Assembly: GCA_009733575.1 (NCBI GenBank)
Contig: ML769527.1
Span: 62,001 to 126,000, forward strand
From: Gymnopus androsaceus JB14
Taxonomy: Eukaryota; Basidiomycota; Agaricomycetes; Agaricales; Omphalotaceae
DNA: 64,000 bases
Direction: 5' to 3'
A program made the translations under genes and the position numbers. The first letter of the stretch is position 1. Each line of letters starts with the position of its first letter. A model generated the notes under the pieces. That model was not told the DNA's origin. It ran no database searches and saw only the letters and a list, made by a program, of their open reading frames with translations. Below are positions 48,960-60,369 of the stretch, piece by piece.

Positions 48960-49432
48960 ATGTCTGGCTTTCGCAAGGGCTTTATGAAGCACTGGTATGC
49001 TATCGAGGAGCCCAGGTTAAGATAAATACCAAACTGAAACTTGTTCTTCAGGCTATCCCCATGTAAATCGAATCTTTCGACAATATACTTGCTACCGTGC
49101 TAATTTCCTCTTGTTTGTTAGCCGCGCAGCAGTAGGTGGGCTGCCCTCGGTGCGAGCTGGTATTTGTACCGTTTGTCTATGGGTCCTACTGGTGAGTCTC
49201 GCTGAATTGTCTGGATTTTTCACATTGACATACCATTGTTATCCCTTCAGCTCAATAGACCAAATCGAACCCTGCTCCATCGAACTCTATCAAGCCAAAC
49301 CAGACCACCAAGATCGTGAGCGTTACCCATGAGCATGGCGGAAAGTACGTTGTTGAAAAAGTTGATTTTGAATCATCATCCTTAATTCGTTCTTCGTTTC
49401 AGGTGGTCGAGAGACAAACTATACTTAAATGC
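48960..49432 (+). pseudogene. NDUFA4/MLRQ-like mitochondrial subunit, dead
   Basis: The first exon codes MSGFRKGFMKHWYAIE, the characteristic start of fungal NDUFA4-like (MLRQ) respiratory-complex subunits. Short intron-like gaps follow, then GASWYLYRLSMGPT near 49150, TKSNPAPSNSIKPNQTTKIV near 49263-49320 with HEHGG, and WSRDKLYLNA after 49402. The codon before TKSNPAP is TAG where Trp is expected, and the middle exon has lost its frame. The order and the WSRD end fit the family. The identification rests on remembered family pattern. Confidence 0.6.
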
Positions 49433-52400
49433 CAATCCAGGAATTTTAGTTGCAATTGATGATTTTCCCGCACAGCTCCGCGTACGAATTTATTTATTTA
49501 CTCTAGGCTTGAACATAAATGCTAATTAGCTTCCTAAATCTTCTAGTTCGATTTGTTCAAGCTGGGCCGCTGCCTGCGTCCATGACCATGACCATGGCAC
49601 ACAAACATTCCCGCTCTCATTCTCGCAATGCTTCGACTCACTTTTCACGACTCTACTAACGACCAACTCCATGTCCACCCTCGCTTCTGCTGCTGCCTCG
49701 TCCAAACGCAACTCGCATCATTGGCAACGCTCCTCTGTATCCACCAGTCATGAATCCGCTGAAATCGTGGGTGTCTTGGTTCTGGGAAACTAAGACTGAC
49801 CTGGATACATTTAACACTGAAAAGGACTCGATACATCGAAGAGCGCTTTGGGCTCTCGAAGGGAAATAGGTCGACCTTGACAAGGTCGAAATCCCAGAGA
49901 CCCTTCCTACTTCTACGAGTGCACTCACAGGTTCCTTGATGGCGAGTGGCAAATGGGACACGTTCAAACCCTCGTCCTCGAAAGATCAACTGCATACGTT
50001 GGTTGAAGAGGAGGAACATCCGCACCCGCGGTGACGCCAATAGCAAAACCCGCACGAGGCCAGCTACGTTGGCTTTACGACCTCTTTCTCTCATTACATA
50101 TGTCGATTTGCCTACGCTATCACCAACTCAAGGTGCCCGTCCCGTTTGAAGTCTCTATCCTGGTTCCTGGCAATCCTAGCGACAACCTCACCTCTCCCAT
50201 TTCTTCTCGCGCTCGGCCGGTGCTCAAATTGACAGCACTGTGGATGAGACTACTTAATGTCCCACCAGACGCAGCAGTATCTCCTACAAGTCCTCGTCGA
50301 CATCTTCGACATCAGCTGCAGGTCTTCCTGCACCCGAGATGACTCTCACCTTTGCCGAACACCACAACAGTCTGAGTCTAGGTAGCAATGCTAGCGATGA
50401 GGGTTTTTCTCCCCAACAAGCCAGTAATGCCAATGCCAATGCCAACCCTTCTTCTGGTTACGTCCGCCACAGACCCTTAGTGTCAGCGAACAGCATTTCC
50501 TAATCAAGTCGCCCAACGCGCTATTGATGAGGATACAGGATCTCGAAAAGGCATTACATGTACGGCGGTCTTCCATGCTCTCTGGATTTGGGTCTCGCCC
50601 CATCTCGATGGCGTTTTCTGTAGTCGACTCCGAAGCGTCTTCAGCTTCGGAGCCCAGCAAGGAAATGCTCCGCCTCGTAGCAGATCTAAAAGCCGAACGA
50701 GACGAGCTGAAGTGCAACGTCGATGGATAGAGAGTCCATGTTGGGGATCTCGAGGCGCAGATTTTGCTTTTGGCGAGGAGGATCGAGGGGGAGAGGAGGT
50801 TGCGAGGTCGAAAGTGGGGTTGTTAGAGGCGGAGAAGGAGTCATTGGAGAGGGAGCTTGCGCAGATAAAAGATGAGTTGAGGGAGAGGGATGGGGATGGG
50901 AAGGGAGTGCGAGGAGTGGAAGGGGGAGATGGAGAGGATGCGGACGACTGAGAGGAGGTACACTGTTACCTCTCTCGACACCGACACCTCCCTTGATTTG
51001 AGTTTCACCGAGGTCGAGGAAATTGACTTTGGTTCGTTTGATGAAGGGTACCCACTCAAGGGTGTTAAATAGGAGGAGCAGCTTGACGAGTACTTTCTCG
51101 ATGGTCCGCAGATTCCGCAAGAGGATATTGACATTGATGTCAAAATCGAGGAGGATTATCTATCTCCCGAAGAGGACGAAGAGCCGGGTACGAAGATGAG
51201 GATGAGGATTTAAACAAGGAGTTGGACTTGGACGTCCTCGCCTTTTGGCTCGGTCCATGAAGCTTCGGCTTTCTGTTCTCGTTCCTTGCTCATGCGGAGA
51301 ACGCTTCTACTCCTGTCCGATATCTCCCATCTGTCCTTCTGGGTCCGGCAGCAACACCCCATCTACACTGACTCCTGGCTCCCGTTCCCCATCGGCGTCT
51401 CCCGCGCCCATGGATACGTTCAAGCTTCCTCGCATTGCTCCTGCTCCTGCGGCTGCTCCTACACACCGCGCAATAGGATCCTTGTCGAAAACCTGGACAT
51501 TCCCTGCTGCCACCTCCCGTCAAACTCAAACACCTCCTTCCCAGTCTCGCGATCGCGTCGAGGTAGACAAGTTCTTCAACTGCCTCGAAGACTCAGAGTC
51601 CGATTTTTCTACTGCTGGATCGAGGTCTCCCGCGTCGCCTTGCACTTACGATTCGGAGCACAAGAAGGGTCACAGTCTATTTGCGAAAGCGCTGGAAGCA
51701 TTTGATGAGGATGATGTGATGCCGTTTGCGCTTCCGCCGGGTATTTTGGGTGCGATTGGGCAGGAAGAGCAAGAGTCCCCCCGGTCGTTGGATATTGTCT
51801 TCGAGGAGGAGGAGGGGGAGGAGGAGACTCAGGTGGATGATAACGAGCAGGATGAGGAGGATGATAACTATATATTCGGTGCCGGTGCAGGAATCATGAT
51901 TACGGTTACGCCTGCTGCAGAGCATAAAGACGACGATGAGTATCCGTCTCCTCAGGTTGAGGATTCGGATGTTGAGGAAGATGAGGAGGACGAGGAGGAA
52001 CAAGAGGACGATGAGGAGCAGAGCGAACAGGTTGTGCAGGTCTCCAACTCCTCAGCACACTTTTCCTTCGCTCGAAAGCCTGTGCCTCTTTTTAACGACG
52101 AGTTTGACGAAGATGAAAACGATATTCCTTTCAACTTTGGACATCCGCTCCCTCTTCGTTCGTCTACGCCTCCTAATGACCTACCAATGGCCACCCCGCC
52201 ACGCAGCACTCCTTCACGCAGCGTGAGGGCCCCTTCGCCGTCGACGTCGTCTATCCCCCGACCAAAGTCTTTCATCAATAATTTCTCTTCCTCGTCATCG
52301 ACTCTGGTCGATTCCGATTCTTCGTTTTCGCCAGTGTCGACATCGAGATCGATCATGTCTCCTTCCCCGCCTTCCAAGCTTCCCATTCGCTCATCATCAT

Positions 52401-52490
52401 TTGCCACTCCGCCCACCAAGCCCTCGTTCATTCCTCAACCAGTTTCCTCTTCACCTAGCCCGAATCCGATTCGCAAAGCACCAACTCTAT

Positions 52491-52544
52491 CTCCCTCTCT
52501 ATCATCCATCATGACCTCTCCAAAACAATCTTTCCTCTCAGGCT
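52491..52544 (+). repeat. 54-bp direct repeat inside G2, first copy
   Basis: Identical to 52673-52726. In G1 the sequence occurs once, at the position of the second copy. The first copy here joins codons for RKAPTL to GACTCCGCCGA, so it was inserted while the intervening G1-like DNA was lost. Confidence 0.85.
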
Positions 52545-52672
52545 GACTCCGCCGATTCCTCTTCGGTTCGCTCAATCTCCCGCTTCGAGGCCTCGTATTC
52601 CCGTTCTATCGAGGCAGAGGCAGGTGACGGCTTGACTTCACTCAACTCTTAACTCCACGCTTCAGTCTTCTT

Positions 52673-52726
52673 CTCCCTCTCTATCATCCATCATGACCTC
52701 TCCAAAACAATCTTTCCTCTCAGGCT
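52673..52726 (+). repeat. 54-bp direct repeat inside G2, second copy
   Basis: This is the original location, matching G1 (codons for SPSLSSIMTSPK, then SFLSG). The copy lies 182 bp upstream. Confidence 0.85.
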
Positions 52727-52926
52727 TCATTCCTCGTCCTTGGGAGTCGGCCTCGGTCCCAGGTGCTGCCCCTGTCACAAAAACAAAAACAAACCCTACG
52801 AGTAGAGTGTACGTTTCGAGGGATAGGCAGTTGGAGAGGTTGAGGTTGAGGTTCCAGCACGATGGCTCAAGGTTCTTCTCTGAGGATGTGTGCCAGAGGT
52901 GTGACGGTGCGGTGGTTTATCTTTGA

Positions 52927-53996
52927 GGTGAGTGTTTTTTGATTTGCCTGCTTATTGATGTATGCTTGATATGTTATATACAGGTCACCGCGGATATTTC
53001 GATGTATCTGTATGTACTGTGCTTGGTGCCTCAGACACAAATGCACGCATTGGACCGTTCCATGTTCATATATTTTTACATGCATCCTTTTTCTTTTCTT
53101 TTCAAAAGTATACGTACGTACTCCGTTTCGTTGCACCTTCGTTCTATTCTTGTTTTTATTCATACTACATATCGATATCGATATCCTTATTGGCGGAAAG
53201 GCAGCAGGCTAGCCCTTTTTGCTTGTATTGTATTTACTATTTTCTGTTGTGTACAAAATGACTACCATATGCATGGTGCTCAATATTTTGGCTGAAACGT
53301 TCTTCAACGCTCGACGCTCAACGCTACTACATATGTTTTTTCCTCACTTTTTTTCAACGAATATATGCATCCCCTATGACTCTGAGCACAGGTATCCTGC
53401 CCTTTTTTATTATTATCTATTTATGGCACTGACGCCTCGTTGGATCGTGTGTGCTGATAGAGAATTCTGGGATAGACCGAGAAGACCGTGTTAATATTAT
53501 AAACCTGCACCTGGTGTGTTTCTCCTACGTACCACCATTCCGATACCTCTGAATCAGGTATCAATCTTTGTGCTCAAGCTACCTCAATTGGACGGAGTCA
53601 GGAGTTGGGACGCGCTTTCTTGCCACGGTCTTGATCAAGTTGAACTTTGAAGATCATCAAGTTGATACTCAAATTCCAACCAAATTCTGGGCTGTCAGGA
53701 GAGCTTCCAAAACAGCCATTGCAGTCATTGTGTGATTAAGGTTGCCATGATAAATGTTCAGCACTTCAGGTTTACTGACCATAACATAGGAGATGAACTG
53801 GAGGTGGTGATAAACAAATCAGCCACTATGGTGACTGTTCTGACTGTTTCCACACATAATACTCATAAGGCAGGTATACCTCCTTTTGCTTGCCCACTGA
53901 ACTTGACCCCGAACGAACACTTCGGATTTCAACATTTGAGCTCTACTCTCTTTCCACTCATATCTATTCCAAGACTCGTCTTAACTGTCTTTCAAT
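52927..53996. other. G2-H2 spacer
   Basis: Matches 45318-46396. No gene is seen. It should contain the H2 promoter, but no clear TATA or known site stands out. Confidence 0.55.
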
Positions 53997-55583
53997 ATGT
54001 CAACTGTCTGGTTTATGGTTGATGATACAGATTCAAGGCTGAATTACCCAGGGGGTAACCTGTGGGGTGCACTAGTAACAGGGCTTATTGCCTCTGTCAC
54101 AGGGCCTATATACAACAATACTTTGCATGTTACAGGTGCCAATGCGAGTGTTAGCTTTCAATTTAATGGTGAGTGTTGGGCTAGACATTTATTGCCAGTA
54201 TGTCTCAGTACTAATTTGATGTAGGTTCTTCAAGTTTTGGAGTGTATGGGTCCTTGGATGGACTTAATGCATCAGTCCTCGAATCTCCGTTTTGTGCTAT
54301 TGAGTGCATGCTTGATGGTGCACCAACAGAAGTTTTCCAACAAATAACAATATTTTCAGAGGCAAACAACAATGTTCTTGCATGTCGAAACATTGCTGAC
54401 AATTCGACAATCCACTCATCTTCAGGAGAGCATGAGCTCATAATTAATGTTAACACTTTTCCGGGATTGCCTCCAGGAACTTGGGCATTAGATTATATAA
54501 CCTACGAAAGCTTGGTCAATCCTGCAATAGATGGAGAAATTTTACAGGCTGGCAATTTAGATGTTGCAAATGTAACAGATTACAGCATGCTAACCTTTGG
54601 ACCAGGTTGGAGTCATAATAATTCTGAGCCTGGTGGCACATCCATTACACTTTCTTCCCAATCTAATGTGACAATAAAGTTCAATGGTAAATACTGTTTT
54701 TTGTGTCATTAAGTGCTCGGTTCTCATTGGGGCATTTTAGGAACTTCCCTTTCTTTATATGGAGAAAACAATGGAATTGCACTAAATGCCACATACAAGG
54801 TTGATGACTTTGACGCAGTCCCATTTCCAGTGCCATCCTCTGAAGTGGGGAATAATCAGCTTCTACTTATAGCTCCCGACCTTGGCATTGGAGAACACAC
54901 AGCAGTGATAAATGTTAATGGTAGCGACACTATACCATTTGAAATTAACTATTTCTATTTGACATCTCTTACCAAAGCTGAGCAGGCATCACTTAATTCC
55001 CCCTCCTCTTCCACTGGACATCTCAAATCTGGGATGATAATGGGAGCTGTCCTGGGTACAATCATACCAGTCATGCTATTGACAGTAGTAATAGCTGTTG
55101 TATGGACCAGAAGAAAATCCAGGCAAAGAAGAGCACTCAGAATGCTTGTTCCATTCCCATTCATATCTCAAACTCCTCACAGTATCCTACCTAGGCAACT
55201 GTTTGGTCAACTTGCCTTGATGCTGCCAGCATCCAAAAAGAATATCCAAACAGGTAGGTTCCTTATCTATAATTTAATATATCTCATTTGCAGAAGTCCT
55301 GATAATCATCCTAGACCTAGTACTTGCAGTGGGTGAAGCTGAAAATAATGATGGAGATAGACCTGGTCCACAAAACCTTCTCACTATGAAGCTTGAGCAG
55401 CGCCTTTTAGTCACACTGGAACAGAACCAGCAATTGAACCAGCAATTGGAGCAGTTGACTCCACAGCAGCAGCAAGTACAGGCACAACTGCTTACTGTTC
55501 ATACAGACAGTGGCCTACGTCTGACTGGAGAAGAGTCTCTGGAGGAGATATATGAGGTGCCACCTGGCTACACGGAGTCATGA
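53997..55583 (+). CDS. H2: single-pass membrane protein, intact
   Basis: Four exons (53997-54168, 54225-54686, 54741-55253, 55294-55583) join in frame to 478 aa. The N-terminal two thirds look like an extracellular beta-rich region with many N-x-S/T sites (NNT, NAS, NST, NVT, NNS) and spaced Cys (SPFCAIECMLDGAP, VLACRNI). The opening VWFMVDDTDSRLNY and the element FGVYGSLDG are typical of a large Agaricomycete family of surface proteins with unknown role. One membrane helix lies at about 309-333, followed by the basic anchor TRRKSRQRR, a cytoplasmic tail, and a Gln-rich segment (QQLEQLTPQQQQ). No signal peptide is obvious, so an upstream exon may be missed. The join at exon 4 has an alternative acceptor at 55329. 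H1 is a dead copy. Confidence 0.75.
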
Positions 55584-56131
55584 TTTTCAAGTACAGGATG
55601 TACATCCCTCCCTATAAATCCGCTGCAGGCACTGGTGGACTGGGGCAGAATTGGGTATCCTCACTCAAATTTTGGATTCATTGGACGGGTTCATGGATGT
55701 TGCACTGTGGTACTAAACCTGGAGCTGGAGTGGAAGGAAGAGGAGGCAGAGCGGAAGGAATAGATAAATGAATGGAATGGTGAAGGAGTTAGAGGCGGAG
55801 CAGGAGGAGGAGGTACTCAGGCTGGAGCTGATGGAATGCAAAGATTGGAAAGAATTTCTGGATCAACTTTGGATCAACTGGCTGTTCGAATTTAATTTTT
55901 AGTTTCTGTTGATGATTTAATCAATGGCTATTATTTCGAGGTTTTGATTTTAGTCTTCAGTTTCTCTCAGCCCTCAGCTACTCAAACCTTTAAGTATTGC
56001 TTTCCTGTTCTTACAGTATATCATCGGACATCACACAAGGGAGGCCAGGTCTGGAGCATACAACCTGACTCTGTCCAGTCTCTTTATCCCTCTTCATGAT
56101 TCTCATGACTAAAAAAGTGCTGTTCTCATTG

Positions 56132-58074
56132 CGGGACTTGTTCAAACCCTCTTCCTCGAAAGATCAACTGCATACTTTGGTCGAAGAGGAAGAGGAGGAG
56201 GAGGAATCACCCATTGTACCTGTGGTGATGCCAATAAGAAAACCCCACACAAGGCCAGCTACGTTGGCTTTACAACCCCTTTCTCATTCCAGATGTCGGC
56301 CTGCCTACGCCATCACAAACTCCAGGTGCCCATCCTCTCTGTATCTGGTTATTAGCAATCCTAGCAACAACATCACCTCTCACCCCTTCTTGTACTCGAC
56401 CGGTGCTCAATGTGTACATTTACAGTACCGTGCATGAGACTACTTGTCGTCCCACCAAACATGGTAGCACCTCCTACAAGTTGTCTTCTTCTTTGATATC
56501 CTCTGCAGCGGGTCTTCCCACACTTGAGATGACTCTGAACAACATCTGAGTCTGGGCAGCAATGCTAGCGCTAGCAATGAAGCTTTTTTACCCCAACAAG
56601 CCAACAATGCCAATGCCAACCTTTCTTCTGCCACAAACCACTTAGTGTCAGCGAACTGCATTTCCTATTCAGGTCTCACAACATGCTGTTGATGATGATA
56701 CGGGATCTCAAGAAGGTGTTGAGTGTATGACAGTCTTCATGTCCTCTGGATCTGGGTCTTGTCCCATCTTGATGGCGTTTTCCGTAGTCGACTCCAAAGT
56801 GTCATCAGCTTCAGAGCCCAGCAATGAAATGCTCCGTCTTGTCACAGATCCCAAACCAGAGCATGACGAGCTAAAGTGCGATGTTGATGGCTGGCGTGTC
56901 TGTGTTAGTGATCTTGAGGCGCAGATTTTGCTTTTGGTGAGGATTGAGGGGGAGAAGAGGGAAGCCTGGGTTGCAAGGTTGAAAATGGGGTTATTGGAGG
57001 TGGAGAAGGGGGCATTGGAGAGGGAGCTTGCGCAGGTACAAGATGAGTTGAGGGAGAGGGATAGGGAGATGGATGAGTTGATGGAGGAGAATGAGAGACT
57101 TGGGAGGGAGTGGAAGAGGGAGGTGGAGAGGTTGAGGGTGGCTGAGAAGAGGTACACTGTTACCTCTCTTGACCAACACTTCCCTTAACTCAAGCTCCAC
57201 TGAGGTCAAGGAAATTGACTTTGGTTTGTTTGATAATGGGTACCCACTCAAGGCTGTTGAAGAGGAGGAGCAGCTTGACAAGGACCTCCTCAATAGTCTG
57301 CAGATTCCGCAAGAGGATATTGAGGAGGACTATCTATCTCTGGAAGAGGACAAAGATAATGGATTGGCTGGGTATGAAGATGAGGATGAGGATTTAGACA
57401 AGGAGTTGGACTTGGACTTGATGTCCTTGTCTTTTGGCTTGGTTCATGAAGCTTCGGCTTTCCAGCCTTGTTCCTTATTCACATGGATAATGCTTCTACT
57501 CCTGTCTGATATCTCCCATCTCTCCTTCTGGGTCCGGCAGCAACACCCCATCTACACTGACTCTTGGCTCCCATTCCCCATCGGCGTCTTCCGCACCCAT
57601 GGATGCCTTCAAGCTCCCTTGTGTTGCTCCTGCTCCTACACACCGCGTAATAGGATCCTTATTGAAAACCTGGACATTCCCTGCTGCGACCTCCCAACAA
57701 AATCAAACACCTCCTTCCCAGTCTCGTGATTGCAACGAGGTAGACATGTTCTCTAACTGCCTCAAGGACTCAGAGTCCAATTTTTCTACTGCTGGATTGA
57801 GGTCTCCCGTGTTGCCTTACACATACAACTCGGAGCATAACAACTCAGAGCATAACAAGGGGTATAGTCTTTCTGCGAAAGTGCTAGAAGCGTTTGATGA
57901 AGATGATATAATGCCGTTTTCTCTTCTGCCGGGTGTCTTGGGTGCAATTGGGCAGGAGGAGCAAGAGTCCCCCCGATCGTTGGATGTTGCTTTCAAAGAG
58001 GAGGAGGAGGAGGAGGGGGAGGAGAAGACTCGGGTTGATGATGACCAGGAGGATGATGATGATATGTTCAGTGC
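56132..58074 (+). pseudogene. G3: third, truncated copy of the coiled-coil gene
   Basis: Begins inside the gene at DLFKPSSSKDQLHTLVEEEE and stops near DDDMFSAS, lacking G1's first 165 or so codons and the C-terminal third. The coiled coil is open from 56727 to 57188 (LMEENERLGREWKREVERLR), but stops and shifts follow. Differences from G1 are heavily C-to-T or G-to-A at CpG sites. The left edge is a clean junction with the H2 flank; the right edge runs into unrelated repeat-rich DNA. Confidence 0.85.
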
Positions 58075-58146
58075 CAGTAATATGCCAAATTTTTGGCAAG
58101 ACCTTGAGAACACAATACTTGACAAGTTTGCTTCTAGAGACAGTAT

Positions 58147-58187
58147 AAGAGAGCTATAGTGAGCCTGAGCTGATAGCTATAACAAGT
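58147..58187 (+). repeat. Short dispersed repeat, copy 1
   Basis: Reads AAGAGAGCTATAGTGAGCC then TGAGCTGATAGCTATAA. A near copy is at 61530-61566. Together they bracket the MITE and minisatellite region and may be ends or remnants of a larger transposon. Confidence 0.55.
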
Positions 58188-58820
58188 CTAATAAGTGTGG
58201 AAGTACTCGGACCAACAGAGCCAAGGTATTGAATTGGATATCAGCTCTAAGTAGTTTGTAGGAATCTGTAGTCCGGTAGCGGAGTCTCACTGGCATGTCA
58301 ATGCCAGCACTCATGTAAAAGAGACACATTGCCCACATAGACTCGAGCTCAAAAGGATACACTCTGAAGACAAGTAACTCAGGGATTATGGAAGGATATG
58401 GACTTCGCGAAATGGGACAGAACCAATTCAAGTGGGCTGATGTCGAGATTGTCATGATAGCCAAAGGGTACTTCAAAGCTTGATACCGAGAAAGCACTAA
58501 TAATTTGTTTGGCGCTGAACAATGGATAAACAGTGTATGCTGAAAAGAACAAAATAAGAACAGAAGGATTGACAAAGCCAAGAGAGCATACATAGACCCT
58601 TGAAGTGACGTGTACCAGGATTGGAAGGCATACATGTCTGCCAAGAAACAGAAGAAATGATGCATAATAGACAGAGATTCGAGCTAGGAGAATAACACTG
58701 TACATTAGTTGGTGTTTTCCCGCATGAATATACTTCAGGGATATAGAGATATGGATATGGTTGGGAAGCTACGAGGACAGAGAATGATAATACAAAGGAA
58801 GGCAAGGAGGACACAATAAG
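58177..58820 (-). other. Unrecognised remnant with hydrophobic frames
   Basis: Two overlapping minus-strand frames (58177-58665, 58379-58705) code for hydrophobic, membrane-like residues such as SLGFVNPSVLILFFSAYTVY and RTTDSYKLLRADIQFNTLAL. Stops and shifts interrupt them. This could be a decayed multi-exon membrane protein gene. No family recognised. Confidence 0.3.
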
Positions 58821-58929
58821 TTATGACGAGAAACAGAACTATGATGGGATTAGTGAGCACGGCGCTGGGCATGCATCAGTGTCAAGCCTTGGCTCATTTC
58901 CAGACACTCCCTGCATCTGCTATCCACCC

Positions 58930-59120
58930 GCTGATGTTTCCCACGCTTCCTGACCGTCCGCGGATACTTCCCACACTCATTTACCTATATGCGGGCGCTT
59001 CCCATGCTTATTTACCATTTATTATGCCTGCCGGGCACTTTCTACATGTGATTACCAGTTATCCTGCCTCCCGGGTGCCTCCCGCACTTGATAACCATCC
59101 ATCAGGCCCTCCCGACGACT
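58930..59120 (+). repeat. Degenerate minisatellite, units of about 30-40 bp
   Basis: Successive units begin TTCCCACGCTT, TTCCCACACTC, TTCCCATGCTT, TTTCTACATGT and TCCCGCACTT, each followed by an ATTTACC-like or GATAACC-like stretch and a GCCTCCCGGGTGCC-like end. Units are diverged. No coding role seen. Confidence 0.6.
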
Positions 59121-59144
59121 TACACAGCCACCCTACAGTATATA

Positions 59145-59857
59145 CAGTGGCGGCGCTTAATAATGCAACACACAAAATTTGGCCATATCTTGCTCAGTTC
59201 TTGATCAGTTCCTTAGGTCTAAGTTGTGGACTTAAACTTTCATATCTGTAGTAGATGATTCCAACTATTAAAATTACCAAATATAGTAACTGCACAAGAA
59301 CAATGCAAATACAGCAGTAATTTGCAACCCCCCAAAACTAGAGGAGTGGGAAATTTTTTGAGGAGCTTTGAGTGATCACCAATGGATTCTCCATGAAAAA
59401 CAGAATACCTCACTCTCTTACACCTAGTGATTTGAATGACTGGTTCCCGAGATATTGAGACTTCAAAAACGCTATTTTTAGCCTTTTTCAGCCTTTTTGC
59501 CCTATTTTTGCTCCGAAAGCCCCAAAATGGCCATTTTGTATCAGCCATATCTCAGGAACCAGTTATCCAAATCACTAGCTGTAAGAGAGTGGGGTATTCT
59601 GTTTTTCATGGAGAATCCATTGGTGTTCACTCAAAGCTCCTCAAAAAATTTCCCACTCCTCTAGTTTTGGGGGATTGCAAATTACTGCTGTATTTGCATT
59701 GTTCTTGTGCAGTTACAATATTTGGTATTTTTTATAGCTGGAATCATCTACTACAGATCTGAAAGTTCAAGTCCACAACTTATACCTAAGGAATTGGTCA
59801 AGAACTGAGCAAGATATGGCCAAATTCCATGTGTTGCATTATTAAGCGCCGCCACTG
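59145..59857. mobile_element. 713-bp fold-back MITE of Tc1/mariner type
   Basis: The two halves are long inverted repeats of about 310 bp. The left end is CAGTGGCGGCGCTTAATAAT; the right end read on the other strand is the same. TA dinucleotides flank both ends (59143-59144 and 59858-59859). The arms meet near ACTGGTTCCCGAGATAT and its partner ATATCTCAGGAACCAGT, leaving a spacer of about 90 bp (59456-59545). Matching paired frames on the two strands mirror each other and are not genes. CAGTGG termini are shared with the 86-bp element at 1518. Confidence 0.9.
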
Positions 59858-60149
59858 TAAGTAGACACCTTGAGTCCATGCACCCTAGTCTGTTATTACC
59901 ATTGTTACCAAATCAATCCCATTTTGCTTCTGTCTCTGTCTCTATCTCTCTATTTCTGTCTGTTCCAACCAGTTGTGCCTTCCGAGCTCCGTTCGAAGGC
60001 TCACTGTCATCTGCATTAACTGCAAGGCTCTGTCCATAGATACCAAATCTACATCTGGAGCTCACTGTCTTCTATCTTTGTTTACAACTTTACAACCAAA
60101 GCTCCTTGGGAGCTTCCTATTTGGGTTTTGCTACCTCTAGAACCTCTGG

Positions 60150-60365
60150 AACCATCCGCTTTCACTCAATTCCGTCCGCTCCCACGCTATTTCCATCCGC
60201 TCTCACCCTATTCCCATCCGCTTTCACCCTATTCCATCCACTCCCATGCTATTTCCATCCGCTTTTGCACTATTCCGTCCGCTCCCACGCTATTTCCGCC
60301 CGCTTTCACCCCATTCCACCCGCTCTCACGCTATTTCCGTCCGCATTTGCTGTATTCCATCCACA
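60150..60365 (+). repeat. Minisatellite of about 20-24 bp units
   Basis: About ten imperfect tandem copies based on TTCCATCCGCTTTCACCCTA with variants such as CTCCCACGCTATTTCCGTCC. The tract is pyrimidine-rich on the plus strand. Three reading frames stay open across it, giving His/Pro/Ser-rich strings that are a by-product of the repeat. Confidence 0.85.
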
Positions 60366-60369
60366 TTAT

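Larger units (their letters stand above)
49440..52926 (+). pseudogene. G2: second copy of the coiled-coil protein gene
   Basis: Aligns with G1 from VAIDDFPAQLR to the CQRCDGAVVYL tail. The ATG is missing (G1's ATGCAGACCCCC is replaced), and stops and shifts occur early (49790, 49868 TAG) and in the coiled coil (50728 TAG, 51070 TAG). From about 51330 to 52545 it is open and better preserved than G1. Near 52491 a 54-bp block copied from further downstream replaces part of the gene. G1's second intron and the residues before it are missing. Non-functional. Confidence 0.85.

Noticed and set aside
59240..59762. Two similar frames of over 100 codons in opposite orientations
   Set aside because: They are the two arms of the fold-back MITE read on opposite strands, not a gene pair.
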